Shown: piece after piece, positions 36,537 through 46,830 of the stretch | Layout: the number at the start of each line of letters is the position of its first letter | Numbering within the stretch: position 1 is the first letter of the stretch | The notes under the pieces: model-generated | What the model was told of the DNA's origin: nothing | The model's input: only the letters and a program-made list of their open reading frames with translations | The model's database searches: none | Translations under genes and position numbers: made by a program | Assembly (NCBI GenBank): GCA_963775635.1 | Contig: CAVZJO010000016.1 | Location: 186,001-250,000 of the forward strand | DNA: 64,000 bases | Reading direction: 5' to 3' | Source: JALORV01 sp963775635 | Lineage (GTDB): Bacteria; Pseudomonadota; Gammaproteobacteria; Burkholderiales; Burkholderiaceae_F

Positions 36537-37225
36537 CCTGGCCGGTGATGTAAAGCCGCGCGGTCGGAGGCGAGGAAGGCGATCAGTTCGGCGACCTCGG
36601 CCGGCTGTCCCACGCGTTTCATCGGGACCATCCGCTCGACGATCCGGCTTCCAGCTTGCCGTCGATCATCGCGTTGCGATGATGCCCGGCGCCACGGCGT
36701 TGACGGTGATGCCGCGACTGGCGAGCTCGATCGACAACGACCTGGTCGCCGCGTTGAGCGCCCCCTTGGCCGGCGGAGTAATTCACCTGGCCGCGATTGC
36801 CGGCAATGGCAGGCAACCGACGAGACGTTGATGATCCGTCCCCGCCCCCGATCATCGGCATCGTCGACGGCATCTGCGTGACGTTGAAGACCGTGCAGCG
36901 GCGTGACGCGATTCCACCGCGTGCCCGGCCCGGCGGCGCATGTGCCTGCTGGAGATCACGGAAGCCCGCATCGCGGCTGGGACGCTCGCTGCTGAAGGCC
37001 ATGCCGCGTCGAGTGCCGACCCTCGCCGCCTGCGGCGTCGGTGACGTCGAAGGTGACCGCCTCGGCGAGCCTCCCGGGGCACGATCTCCTCGACCAACGC
37101 TGCGCCGCATCCGGATTGGCGTTGGCGTGAACGTACACATGGCAGCCCTCGGCTGCGAGACGCGCGCCGCTAGATCGGCCGCCCCGATGCCACCGCCGAC
37201 CGCCGGTGACCAGCGCCCGCCTCAT
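36507..37225 (-). pseudogene. fabG: FabG-type 3-oxoacyl-ACP reductase (many frame changes)
   Basis: A short-chain dehydrogenase of about 239 residues, readable only by switching frames many times: MRRALVTGG at the start, RLAAEGCHVYVHANANPDA, INVSSVAAIAGNRGQVNYSA, LSIELASRGITVNAVAPGII, VPMKRVGQPAEVAELIAFLA and FNGGML at the TGA (36509-36507). The NADPH motif and Ser-Tyr-Lys region can be traced. It should reduce the beta-keto intermediate of the polyene chain. GGGAGG stands before the ATG at 37225, which overlaps the preceding stop (ATGA). Conserved residues survive, so assembly indels are more likely than decay. Confidence 0.78.
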
Positions 37226-37700
37226 GCGTTGCCTCCCGCCCGGAAGCGCGCCGTTCGGTCGCTGTCGAGCACGACGGCCGCGCGCCCGCAGAGGAGCTCG
37301 CGTTGGTCGGCCCGAACAGTGAACCGGTAGACGACGTTGTTGCCGTCGCCGGCAGTGCCGCAGCGCCTCGATTTCGAGATCCGCCGGCGACATCGTCGAG
37401 CCGCGGATGCGCGCAGCGTGACTTCGCGCACGCTGGTCAGATACCCGATTCGCGGCCGGTGCCCCTTCGGCGGCCAGCAGCGCGCCATGCACGGCCATGG
37501 CCTGCGCCGCGTATTCGATGCCGCAGGCGGCACCGAGCCGGCCGTGCGCGCGGAGCGGATTGTCGCCGATCGCGGTGACTCGCCGCGCGGCAAACGACGC
37601 GGACTTCGTCCCATTCCACCACGCCGTCCAGCAGGCACATCCGCGTGCTTGTGCGGAATGCGGCTCGCGATCCCGGCATGTCGAGCGTCGCGCCAATCAC
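37222..37700 (-). CDS. ApeP-like 3-hydroxyacyl-ACP dehydratase (frameshifted)
   Basis: About 158 residues of the hot-dog dehydratase found in aryl polyene clusters. A GTG at 37700 overlaps the stop of the chain-length-factor-like gene. Joined segments read IASRIPHKHAD, MCLLDGVVEWDE, NPLRAHGRLGAACGIEYAAQ AMAVHGALLA, YLTSVREVTLRAS and LEIEALRHCGDGNNVVYRFT. The IPH motif and the LRAHGRL...IEYAAQAMA block are family hallmarks. It dehydrates the beta-hydroxy intermediate to make the conjugated double bond. Confidence 0.8.
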
Positions 37701-38506
37701 GGCGATCGATCGTCACTGCGAGGCGGCGGTCATCGAGATAGTCGAGCACGTGCCGATGCGGCTGCCCGCGGGCAAGCGCCGTCAGCAGTGGCAGCCCGCG
37801 TGCCGCAGGATACCCCGTGCGCAGGGATTCGAGCTCCCGTCGACCAGCGACATCGGCGGCGTCTGCCGTGAGCTCCACATCGACGCGACCCAGCGTGCAC
37901 GCCCCGCGTTCGGGCGACAGCAGCAGGGCCATGCCGAAGGCGTCGGGGATCGGCCGCACCCGCGTGCATGCGGCTCCGGGTACCCGGTATCGTAGGTGAT
38001 CAGCAGCACGGGATCGCGAGCCGCCAGCACCTGGCATAGACGCCTCGAGCAATCCGGCGCCGAAGCTGCCGTCGAATGCGCACAGCGAAGTGGACGGAGC
38101 CCTGGCCCCCTGGCCGCAATGCTCCAGTATCCGGCGGGAGCGTTGTGCACGGAGTTGTGGAACCGGGTCGGGGAAATCTGGCGATCGGTCGCTGACGCGA
38201 GCATCTGGCAGATTTCGTGGCAGATATCGCCGTCCGCGCCGGAAGCCGCGAAGACCGTCGCCAGGCGCGCAGGATCCTGCCCCGCCGCGGCAGGCCGCCT
38301 GATAGCCGACGGCCAGCGCAAGCTTCACCACGCGGCCGACGCGCCGGCGTTCGGCAGGCGGCAACGTCGCCGCGTCCGGGAGCTGCGCAGGCTGCGCGAC
38401 GTAGCGGGCGTTGCCCGGAAGCACGGCCGCGGCCCGCCGTCCAGTCCGGCAGGCCGGGGCCGATGAGGCCGATCCCGTCGATATAGGCGGCCAGGCCCGG
38501 CATCAT
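37697..38506 (-). CDS. Ketosynthase-like chain-length factor (ApeC-like, frameshifted)
   Basis: About 270 residues of the Ketoacyl-synt_2 family. Segments are IDGIGLIGPGLPDWTAG, LPPAERRRVGRVVKLALAVG, LATVFAASGADGDICHEICQ, QISPTRFHNSVHNAPAGYWS, STSLCAFDGSFGAGLLEA and VLLITYDTGYPEPHA. These proteins pair with the main ketosynthase and lack its catalytic set. The ATG at 38506 overlaps the ketosynthase stop, and its own stop overlaps the dehydratase GTG. At least five frame changes. Confidence 0.8.
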
Positions 38507-39693
38507 GACCCGCCGCTGCGCGCATCCGCGCGACCCAATACGAGGCTGCAGTTGGTGCCGCCGAAGCCGAACGAATTGCTGAGCACGCGCGACGGCGCTT
38601 GCGCCGCGTCGTGCAGCAGGTACGCGAGTGGCAGCGCGGGATCGAGCTCCTCGATGTTGACGCCCGCCGGCATGAAGCCATCGGCGCAACGCCAGCGCAC
38701 TGAATCACGGCTTCGACGCCGCCGGCAGCGCCCAGCGTGTGGCCGACCGCCCCTTTGGTCGAGCTGCAGCGCGTGGCGCTTGCCGAAGAGCGCGAGCACG
38801 GCGCGCCCCTCGACGGTGTCGTTGCTGCGGGTCCCCGTGCCATGCAGGTTGATGTAGTCGATCGCTGCGGGCGCGAGTCCCGCGCCGGCGAGCGCCTTTT
38901 CCATCGCCATCCGTGCTCCCATGCCATCGGGATGCGGCGACGACATGTGATAGGCATCGCTCGACTCGCCGACGCCCAGCAGCAGGATGGCGTCCGGCGA
39001 CGGTTCCGCGGGCAGCCGCTCGACCAGGAAGAAGGCCGCCGCTTCTCCGATCGACAGGCCGTCGCGATCCCGGTCGAACGGGCGGCAGGGCCGCGTCGAC
39101 AGCAGCTTCGAGCGAGCTGAAGCCGTACAAGCGTCGTCAGGCACAGCGAATCCACGCCGCCGACCACCGCGGCGTCGATCACGCCGGCCTCGATCATCCG
39201 CGCGGCCGAGCCGAAGACCTTCGCGCTCGACGAGCACGCCGTCGAAACCGCTGCGGCCGGCCCGCCAAGTGCAACGTCCGCCGCACGAAATCCGCAACGG
39301 AGAACGAATTCTGCGTCGCGCGATAAACGATCGTCGGCGGGCAGCGCGCCCGTCGCCGGATCGCGCCGGCGGTACGCGAGCTCGGTTTGCAGAATGCCCG
39401 ACGTGCTCGTGCCGAGGAATACGCCGATCCGATCGGCGCCGTATCGCGCGCGAGCCGCAGCCACGGCCGGTGAAGTCGTCCTGCGCGAGGCCCAGCTGCG
39501 CGAGCCGATTGTTGCGGCAATCGAACGCCGTGAGGTCCGTCCGCAGCGGTGCGGCGTCGATTCCCTCGACCTCGGCAATCATCGTGTCGAGCCGGGCCGT
39601 TTCGAAGCGGCAAGGCGCCAGCGCCGAGCGCCGCTCTGCCAGCGCTCGCGCGAGCGGTTGGACGCCGTGGCCGAGCCCGGTGACAGCGGTGTA
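38503..39693 (-). CDS. Beta-ketoacyl-ACP synthase, second copy (frameshifted)
   Basis: About 395 residues. The N-terminal YTAVTGLGHGVQPLARALAE lies upstream of the first usable ATG. Then come CRNNRLAQLGLAQDD, GVFLGTSTSGILQTELAYRR, the nucleophile in AAVSTACSSSAKVFGSAARM, YGFSSLEA, FDRDRDGLSIGEAAAFFLVE, the His of INLHGTGTRSNDT and SNSFGFGGTN. It is a FabB/FabF-like elongating ketosynthase, the partner of the chain-length-factor-like protein. The immediate start is obscured: the base triplet before TAC is TAG, so a start codon was probably lost to an indel near 39693. Confidence 0.8.
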   Translation of the reverse strand, partial: YTAVTGLGHGVQPLARALAERRSALAPCRFETARLDTMIAEVEGIDAAPLRTDLTAFDCRNNRLAQLGLAQDDFTGRGCGSRAIRRRSDRRIPRHEHVGHSANRARVPPARSGDGRAARRRSFIARRRIRSPLRISCGGRCTWRAGRSGFDGVLVEREGLRLGRADDRGRRDRRRGGRRRGFAVPDDACTASARSKLLSTRPCRPFDRDRDGLSIGEAAAFFLVERLPAEPSPDAILLLGVGESSDAYHMSSPHPDGMGARMAMEKALAGAGLAPAAIDYINLHGTGTRSNDTVEGRAVLALFGKRHALQLDQRGGRPHAGRCRRRRSRDSVRWRCADGFMPAGVNIEELDPALPLAYLLHDAAQAPSRVLSNSFGFGGTNCSLVLGRADARSGGS

Positions 39694-40462
39694 CTAAAGG
39701 AAGCGCAGCATGAACAGCGGAAAGGAGGGGAAAATGTCGCGGGTAAGTCGGTGATTCTGCCGAAAACCGTCTGGCGTCCGCGGGCGCTTGCCAGCGCGGT
39801 CCGATGCTGGTGAGGAACGCGCGCCACAGCGCGCGCCAGGTTGGCCAGTCGTGCGCACCGTCGACGATGCAACGGCGCGCCGGCGGCACGGCTTGCGCGA
39901 GTAGTTCCTGGCCCTCGGCAAAACGGTCCTGCCGGCCGTAACCGATGACGATCTCGGGACCTCCGCCGGCACCTTCACCGAGCCAGCGCCATACCCGGCG
40001 CTCGTCGTCGAAGTGCACGTCGCGCTGCTGCGCGGCCCAGGCCGCGAGGCCGCCGGCGGCCGGCACATCGCTCCACAGCGGACGCAGGCCCGGCCACGGC
40101 GCGATTGCAAAGACGCCATCGACGAGATCGCGGTGCGCCTCCGCGCAGGCGAGTGCCGTCATCGCGCCGAGTGAGATGCCGACCAGCCACAGCGGAGGCC
40201 CTCGACCGTCGCGCCGTGGCTGCAGCACCTGGTCACGCAGCAGTCCGACGATCCGTTCGCTCGCGTAGATGTCCACCGGCAACTCACTGCGTACGACGGT
40301 TGCGGCGATGCCGTTCGCCGTCAGGTCATCGAGAAAACCTTCGCCGGCAAAGTCGTCGGCGGTGGTCGCAGCGGCCGGCAGCAGCACCAGGGTCAGCGTT
40401 GTTTCAGCGCGCGGCGCACCGACCGTGTCGACGCGAATGGCGAGTCGTTCAGCGTCGTTCAT
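39694..40462 (-). CDS. Alpha/beta hydrolase of the polyene cluster (frameshifted 3' end)
   Basis: About 255 residues from the ATG at 40462 (MNDAERLAIRVDTVGAP). The nucleophile elbow is GISLG in LWLVGISLGAMTALACAEAH, with VIGYGRQDRF and DGAHDWPTWRALWRAFL near the C-terminus supplying the likely Asp and His. A frame change near 39800 is needed to reach the TAG at 39696-39694. The start overlaps the MMPL gene end by 14 bases. It may be a thioesterase or editing hydrolase; the substrate is not indicated. Confidence 0.75.
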
Positions 40463-42831
40463 CGCGCTGTGGCGGCTTTGCGAACGCCATCGAGAACACG
40501 AACGCGAGCAACACCCCGGCGCCACCGTGCTGCCGAGCATGCCGAGCACCGGGACGCTGGAAAACGCCAGGACTCCGAAGGTAAGCACCGTTGTCGCGCC
40601 GGCCAGCGCCACTGACACCAGCATGCGCATCGCATCGGCAGTACCGGTGCCCGGGTCGGGCCGGCTGCGGCGGTCGAACAGCAGCGAATAGTTGGAGCCG
40701 ACGGCGACGATCAGCAGCAGGCCGATTAGGTGCAGCAGCGTCAGTTGCACGCCGGCGGCGATCAGGCCGCCGATGACGCACAGCACCGCGGCCGCCAGTG
40801 GAAGCACGACGCGCGTCAAGCGCGGCAGGCTACGCAGGCTCGTGGCCAGCAGCAACACGATCGCGAGCGCCGCGCCGGCGGACAGCCACGCAGCCTCGCG
40901 CAGGTAGTCGGCGTACATCGTGTGGCTCCGCCGCCTTCATGTCGAGTAGCAAGGGTGCGTGCCCGCTGACCTCGACAGCGGATAGCGCCGCCCGGACCGC
41001 GGCCACGTCGATCGGCGCTGCGGCAATGCCATGCAGCGGCAGCAGCGCGAGCCAGCCAGGCTCGTTCGCGGCCGGCGCCTCGCGTTCAACCAGCAGCGAC
41101 TGCACCGCCAGCGCCAGCGAGGTGCCGGCGAGCGACTCGGCGCTCAAAAATGGCGCCTGCCGCGCGCGCTCGACATCCTCGACGAACCCGCTCAGTTTGT
41201 CGGCGCGCATCGGCAGTCCATGCAGCGCCGCCGCCAGGCGCGATTGCAGCTCGGCAGCGGGCGGCAGCGCGGCCTGCCGCTGGCGCTGCGTCGCCTCGCT
41301 CGGCAGCAGGCGTGTGGGCGTGTCGACGTGTGCCAGTACGCCCTGCTGCACCAGCGCGGCCAGGCGCGCTGCAGTGGTCTCGGCCCCGCGCAGCGCGGCC
41401 TCGCGGTCGTTGGCGGGTACCGCGATGACGTAGCGCACATCCGGCGCACCGAGGTCGGCGCGCAGCGTCGCATCGAGCTCGCGCGCTGCCGGCGACACCG
41501 GACTCAGCGCCGTCAGCTCGCGCTGCCACAGCTGTCCACTCTGCCAGACGATCAGCGCCGCGGCGGCGAGGCAAGGCAGCCACATCCAGCGACGCCAACG
41601 CATCACTGCGTGCATGCCGGTCTCGAGCCGCGCACCAACCGCGGAGAGATCGCGTAGCCGGAAGCCTTTCGGGACCAGCAGCGGCAGGCCGTAACGAGTC
41701 GCCAGCGCCGCGCCGATCAGCCCGACGATCGCGAACAGTCCCAGTTGCGCAAGCCCCGGGAATCCCGACAGCAGCAGCACCGAGAAACCGGCGATCGAGG
41801 TTGCCATGCCGAGGCGCACCGTTGGCCACAGCTGCTCAGTCCAGCGCGCAGAGCGGTTCGGATCGCTCCCGCCATCTGCCTGTACAAACAAATACACCGC
41901 ATAGTCGACCGCCTCGCCGATCATCGTCACGCCGAATGCCAGCGTTACGCCGTGCACGTAACCAAAGCCAGCGCCGACGGCCGCAAATCCCGCGACACGC
42001 CGCACGCCACCGGCACCAGCCCGAGCGCCACCGTGCGCCAGAGCGGTAGGCCAGCCACAGCAAAGTCACGACGAGCACTGTGCTCAGCGTGCTCAGTGCC
42101 GCCGCTTCGGTGATGATGCGTTGACGCGACTCGGCGGCGAACACCGCCGGACCGTTCGTCAGCAGGTGCAAGCCGGGCATGTTGAGCACGCGAAAGTATT
42201 GGTCCAGCGCCGCCAACGCACGCTGCTGCGCGTCCGAGTCGATCAGCGGTGCGCGCAACGCGACCATCATCAGCGCGCGTTCGCCGTTGCGGGAGCCCAG
42301 ATCCGGCCACACGGCGCGGCGACGCCCGACCCGTCAGCGTATCGATCAGCTGCAGCGTTTCTCCGGTCGGGTCGCGCGGCAGCAGTGACGCTGCCAGCAT
42401 GCCAGCCGGTCCGGCCACGGCGTCGATCGTCTCGCCGATCGCTGCGCGCAGACCCTCGACCGAAAAGCGCCCGGCGTCGACGGCGGACTCAGCAGGTAAC
42501 GGTGTTGGAACACGAACGCACGATCGGCCTGCAGCGAATGGCCGTCGCCGTTGGCGACCTGGGTGAACTGCGAGTCGGCGCGCAACGCCTTGGTCAACGC
42601 GCGCGACGCCAGCGCGCGGTCCTCGGCGGTGCCGCCCTCGATGCCAACCAACACCAGCCGCGCCAGCGCGCCCGCGCGCAACTGCTGGATCAGAATCTGC
42701 TGCTCCAGCGCCGGCGCGCGCGGAAGAAACACCGACAGATCGGTGCGGATCGGCGTGCGCAGCGCCTGCCATGCAGCGATCGCGACCAGCGCCAACCACA
42801 GCACCGCGGTGACGCGCCCGCGCGGTGTCAT
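40449..42831 (-). CDS. MMPL/RND-type exporter of the polyene cluster (frameshifted)
   Basis: About 794 residues. The N-terminal membrane segment VTAVLWLALVAIAAWQAL is followed by a large periplasmic loop, then the first membrane bundle (GVTMIGEAVDYAVYLFVQ, SIAGFSVLLLSGFPGLAQLG LFAIVGL), a second loop and the second bundle (LLIVAVGSNYSLLFDRRS, SVALAGATTVLTFGVLAFSS, LLAFVFSMAFAKPP). The Asp in the VDY and LFD segments is where proton-relay acids sit. Several frame changes break it, near 42480, 42005 and 40920 among others. It presumably moves the polyene lipid across the inner membrane. The ATG overlaps the LolA-like stop. Confidence 0.85.
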
Positions 42832-43422
42832 CGCGGCTTGTCGGCCGCGGGTGGATCGGCGGCCGCCGGCGCGATGTCCATCACCGAACGCACGCGTCGG
42901 CTTGGCGGATTTCGATGCGGTCGATCTGGTCCTGGCGGCCCTGGATCTGCACGGCCTCGATGTACTGCGCGGCCGCGGCGGTCAGCGGGGTCAGCTTCAA
43001 CGTCCAGCCGCGCCGCTCGCCCTGCAGCGTGACCTCCCAGCCACGGCGTAATGCCGCGAGGTCGCCGGCCATCGTGCCGCGTAGGCTGCTGATCGCCAGT
43101 CCGCCGTCGGGAAGATCGATGAGCGCCAGGCTGCGTGTGCGCTGGCCCTGACGTAGCGTGAGCTGGTCTCCGGCAAGCACCATCGACTCGGTGCGCGGCG
43201 ACAGCGTGTGTTTCTCGATGCGATCGGGCGCAACAAAGCGCAGCGTGCCCGACGATTGCACCGGTGCTCGAGCACCGGCACGTAGCGCCGCTCGGTAAAC
43301 GTTGCTTCGGCGCTACCGCGCGCCGCCAGCGCCGACATCAGATCGGGCACGCTCCACGCGTCGGCCGACGATGCAGGCGACGCCAGCAGCGCGACGAGAA
43401 GCGCGCTAGCGATCCGTCGCAC
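42828..43422 (-). CDS. LolA-like outer-membrane carrier protein (frameshifted)
   Basis: About 198 residues. A GTG at 43422 overlaps the preceding acyltransferase and opens a signal peptide (IASALLVALLASPASSADA). Then come LMSALAARGSAEATFTERRY VPVLEHP, a frame change near 43262, SSGTLRFVAPDRIEKHTLSP, MVLAGDQLTLRQGQRTRSLA and WTLKLTPLTAAAAQYIEAVQ. The last residues probably shift frame once more to end RSVMDIAPAA..ADKPR at the TGA that overlaps the MMPL start. LolA-fold proteins shuttle lipids across the periplasm. Confidence 0.82.
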
Positions 43423-44336
43423 TGTCGTCCTTCCAGAAGTCGAAGAAGTTGAACCAGTTGTAGGGATGCGCACGGCATGCCTGCTCGAGTTCAGCGGCGT
43501 AACGCCGCACTGCCTCCTTCACCGCCGTGTCGCGTCCGCCCGCAACGGCCGAGAAATCGGCAACTGGGGCGAAGCGCAGGCGATAGCGGTTGCCGCCGAG
43601 GTAGATGCCTTGCATCAGCAGCACGCGCCGGCGCAGCAGCGCCGCGAGGCGGAATGCACCGAGCGGAAACGGTGCCTCGTCGCCGAGGAACGGCAAACTT
43701 AGCGCCGGCTGCCGAGCCAGCGTGCGATCCGCAAGAAAGCCGACCAGTTGCCCGGCGTCGAGCGCCTGCTGGACCTGCAGCATCGCATCGGCGTGTCCCA
43801 GTCCGATGATGCGGGGCACCTCCTGCGGGTTCAGCGCCCGCAAGGCGGCATTGATGCGCTTCGCGTTCTCCTCGTACATCACCATCGTGACGTCGTAGCG
43901 ATGGCCCCGTGCCGCCGCGCTGCGCGTTGCCGCGCGCAGTACCTCGAAACTGCCGAAGTGCGCGCCGACAAGAAACGCACCCGGCCCCGCGGCGAGCGCA
44001 TCGTCGACTTCGTCGGCGGATTCGACCTCGAAGACGAACTGGTCGAAGCGGTCGTTGAGCAGGTAGGCGCGATCGTGCACGGTAGAAGCGAACGCATGGA
44101 AATGTCGCAGTACATCGAGCCAGGTCGCACGCCGGCCAAGCGCACGCGTCAGGTAGCCGCGCGATGCGCGACGTGCGGCCGGGGCTGCAATCAGGAAATA
44201 CAGCGCGATGAACGGGAAGAACCAGGCGCGAGGCGGTGCGCCCGAGCCTGAGCGACAGCCAGCGCATCAGCGTCAGCGCCGCGCGGCTGCCGCGCTCGTC
44301 GCGTTGTGCCCACTCAGCGGGCGTCGACATGCTCAC
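43406..44336 (-). CDS. Lauroyl/HtrB-type acyltransferase (one frameshift)
   Basis: About 309 residues. The N-terminus, MSTPAEWAQRDERGSRAALT LMRWLSLRLGR, has a membrane segment and then a frame change near 44150. The catalytic region reads AYLLNDRFDQFVFEVESA, GAFLVGAHFGSFEVLRAATR with the H-x4-E-like motif, DVTMVMYEENAKRINAALRA, GFLADRTLA and FNFFDFWKDD. LpxL/HtrB-like acyltransferases of these clusters acylate the polyene lipid. The start GTGA overlaps the dehydratase stop; ATG 44330 is an alternative. Confidence 0.83.
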
Positions 44337-44641
44337 GTGCCCTCTTCCCCGAGATGTGTGCTACCGGTGGCTACGCGCGAGCCGCCGGCCATCACCAGTT
44401 CGAAGCGCACATCGCTGCCGTCGCGCTCGGCATGCAGTGTCAACGGCATTCCCGGCGTCACCGGTGCAAGGAACTTCGAGACCGGCAATCCGCACACCGT
44501 CGCGCCGAAATGCGCCTCGATCGCGCCGATCGCGGCATCGAGCAGAACGACGCCCGGATAGATCGGATGACCGGGAAAGTGTCCGGCCAGTGCCGGATGA
44601 TCGGCCGGAAGAGCCAGTGGTGCATCAAGCGGCGCGTTCAT
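44333..44641 (-). CDS. FabZ-like hot-dog dehydratase (short)
   Basis: A 102-residue hot-dog protein with the FabA/FabZ signature HFPGHPIYPGVVLLDAAIGA (catalytic His of HFPGHP). It is short compared with about 145 residues for FabZ, but single-domain short forms are usual in aryl polyene clusters. It is intact. Its ATG overlaps the stop of the AMP ligase gene. It provides the second dehydratase function of the cluster. Confidence 0.88.
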   Translation of the reverse strand: MNAPLDAPLALPADHPALAGHFPGHPIYPGVVLLDAAIGAIEAHFGATVCGLPVSKFLAPVTPGMPLTLHAERDGSDVRFELVMAGGSRVATGSTHLGEEGT

Positions 44642-46031
44642 GAGCCACGTGCCGCGCGCAGCAGTGCACGCAGTTCGGAGACCGGAAGCTTGCTCGTGTC
44701 GCTGCGCGGCAGCGACGGCACCATCAGCAGCGGCCGCGGAAGAAATACCGGATCGAGGTGTTCACGCAACGCGTTGAGTATCGCGCCGGAAGTGTGCGCT
44801 GGTGCAACCACGGCGGCTGCGAGGCGTGTGATTTCCGTGCCGTTCGCGTCCTCAGGAACGAAAAACGCGCCGTCGACGACGCCCGGGACGCGCAACAGCA
44901 CTTGCGTCAGGTAGGCGAGCGAACTGCGCTTGCCGGCAATGTTGACCATGTCGGCCTGCCGTCCCAGCAGCACGAAACCGCCATCGCCCGCGGGTTCGAT
45001 CAAGTCGGCGAGCGCCGTGCGCGTCAGCACGTGGCCGCCCTCGACCCAGGCCTGACCCTCTTGCTGCGTCACGCGCACTCCCGCGTAGGGTGTCCAGCAC
45101 TGCTCGCGCGTCGTGCGGCGCGTGGCGAGTTGCCCGCTCTCCGTCGCACCATAGATCTCGATCAGCGGCGCACGAAAGGCGCGCTCGGCGGCATCGGCCA
45201 GCGCCGGGCTCAGCGGCGCGGTCGCGCACAGCACCAGATCGAGCGGCGGCAGCGCGAGACCGGCGTCGAGCACCGTGCGCAAATGGAACGGCGTCGTCAC
45301 CAGCCCGCGCGGTCGCGGCAGCGCATCGAGTTCCGCGGCGATGTCGGCCGGAAAGAACGGCCGCGAAGCCGTCAGCGTCGCGCCGCCGGTCATAGCTATC
45401 AGCACCGTCGACTCGAACCCATAGCAATGCTGCGGCGGCACGGTGCCGACCAGTGCAACGCCTTCCGGCGCGGCCTCTTGCAGCCGGTGCATTTCGGCGG
45501 CGGCGTTACGTACCAGGCTGCCCCAGAACTTGGGCTGCGCCTGCGGATGCCCGGTCGAACCGGAGGAGTACATGCGCGCGATCAGCTGTGCACCGGCCAG
45601 CAAGGGGATGGTCGGCGTCGCCGTCGAGGGGTGCGGCGACCCGGCTCGACACGGTGCACCTGCAGCCCGCCACTGGGCTCTGCCTCGTCATCGCAACCGA
45701 GCAGCAGCACCAGGTCGGGCGCGTCGGTTCGCAGGTAGGCGATGACCCCGGGCCTGCGGGCTGGCGGCAACAGCGTGACGATGCCGCGCTGTGCGCAGGC
45801 TGCAAGGCCGACCGCGAACAGATACCGGTCACTGCAGGCATTCAGCACATGCGCGGTCGAGGGCAGCTCTCCCGCCGCGGTCGCGACGTCGTGCAGGAAG
45901 GCGGCGACGCTGATTGGCTGCCCGGCGCGCCACCCGAACGTCCGATCAAGCTCGCCGCTGGCGTGCGCCACCAGCGGCCACGCTTCCTCCGGGCCGGGTA
46001 CGTGGCCGAGCGCGACGCTCCAACTACGCAT
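44638..46031 (-). CDS. AMP-dependent acyl/aryl-ACP ligase (one frameshift)
   Basis: About 464 residues. The first segment starts MRSWSVALGHVPGPEEAWP and runs through VLNACSDRYLFAVGLAACAQ RG. After a frame change near 45600 it continues IARMYSSGSTGHPQAQPKFW (the ATP-binding P-loop), TVPPQHCYGFESTVL, LIEIYGATESGQLATRRTTR and SDTSKLPVSELRALL near the end, with the late Lys in place. In aryl polyene clusters this enzyme loads the hydroxybenzoate starter or a fatty acid onto an ACP. The substrate is inferred from the chorismatase in the same cluster. Confidence 0.85.
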
Positions 46032-46425
46032 GGGGCTGGCGGGCCAGGCCCGCCGTGGCAGACGAGCGCATCAGTGCGCGGAATCCGGTCACGGTCTGCG
46101 CGATCGACGCACAATGGTTCGCGGCCAGCTCGTGCCGCCGCAGTGCGAACTCGGAAACGAACATCAGGGCCACCAGCGGTCCGGACACCAACGTGACAAA
46201 CGCCGCCCAGACTGCGGCGCTGTTATCGACATACAGCATCACCGACAGCAGCGTCATTGCGACGAAGTAGATTGTCCAGGCCGCCGTGACTCCGCGCGAG
46301 TAGCGCACGACCGCCATTGAAAGCGCTGCGGGAAGGCGTGCGGTGGCGCTCAGAAAGGCCAGTGTCAGGCAGCCGGCGGCGCCGGCGATCGCAGCGGCGA
46401 AGGCAGCGTGCTGCCGGGTGATCAC
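46024..46425 (-). CDS. Small membrane protein of the polyene cluster
   Basis: 133 residues with four predicted membrane segments: FAAAIAGAAGCLTLAFLSA, GVTAAWTIYFVAMTLLSVML, AAVWAAFVTLVSGPLVALMF, and a shorter N-terminal one. It resembles the COG4648-type membrane protein always found in aryl polyene loci. No catalytic motif. It overlaps its neighbours on both sides (ATGA at the ACP stop, an eight-base overlap with the ligase). It may anchor the biosynthetic complex at the membrane. Confidence 0.8.
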   Translation of the reverse strand: MITRQHAAFAAAIAGAAGCLTLAFLSATARLPAALSMAVVRYSRGVTAAWTIYFVAMTLLSVMLYVDNSAAVWAAFVTLVSGPLVALMFVSEFALRRHELAANHCASIAQTVTGFRALMRSSATAGLARQPHA

Positions 46426-46718
46426 TTGGTCCGGTGCGCGGCGACGTGGTTCGCGAGGCTTTCCAGCGAACCGAAGATCCGCACGTTGCTCTCGTCGTTG
46501 GCGCGCAGCTGGAAGCCATACTTGCGCGATACCAGCAATGCAACTTCAAGAATGTCGATTGAATCTAGTCTGAGTGCGTCGCCATAGAGCGGTGCACTGG
46601 GGTCGATATCGGCCGGCGCGACCTCGAGATTGAGGGTACGGACGATTTCCTCGGCAATCTCCCGCGCCAGTGTCGGCGTGGCCGTCTGGCTGGCAGTCGT
46701 AGGGGCGTTGCTGTTCAT
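46422..46718 (-). CDS. Acyl carrier protein (polyene cluster, second)
   Basis: 98 residues starting MNSNAPTTASQT. The phosphopantetheine site is LRLDSIDILEVALLVSRKYG. The ATG at 46718 is chosen over an open frame to 46811 that lacks conserved residues. Together with the first ACP the cluster has two carriers, as is usual, one for priming and one for elongation; which does which cannot be told from sequence alone. First gene of the minus-strand operon. Confidence 0.88.
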   Translation of the reverse strand: MNSNAPTTASQTATPTLAREIAEEIVRTLNLEVAPADIDPSAPLYGDALRLDSIDILEVALLVSRKYGFQLRANDESNVRIFGSLESLANHVAAHRTK

Positions 46719-46830
46719 CGATGCAGGGAAACTGAGGCACGGCGGTGCCGAACGTGACGGAAGTCCCTCTCCGGTCTTGTTCTGTGCCGAGTCGAAAGAC
46801 GGCGCCAGCATACTGCAAGCGCCCTGGCTG

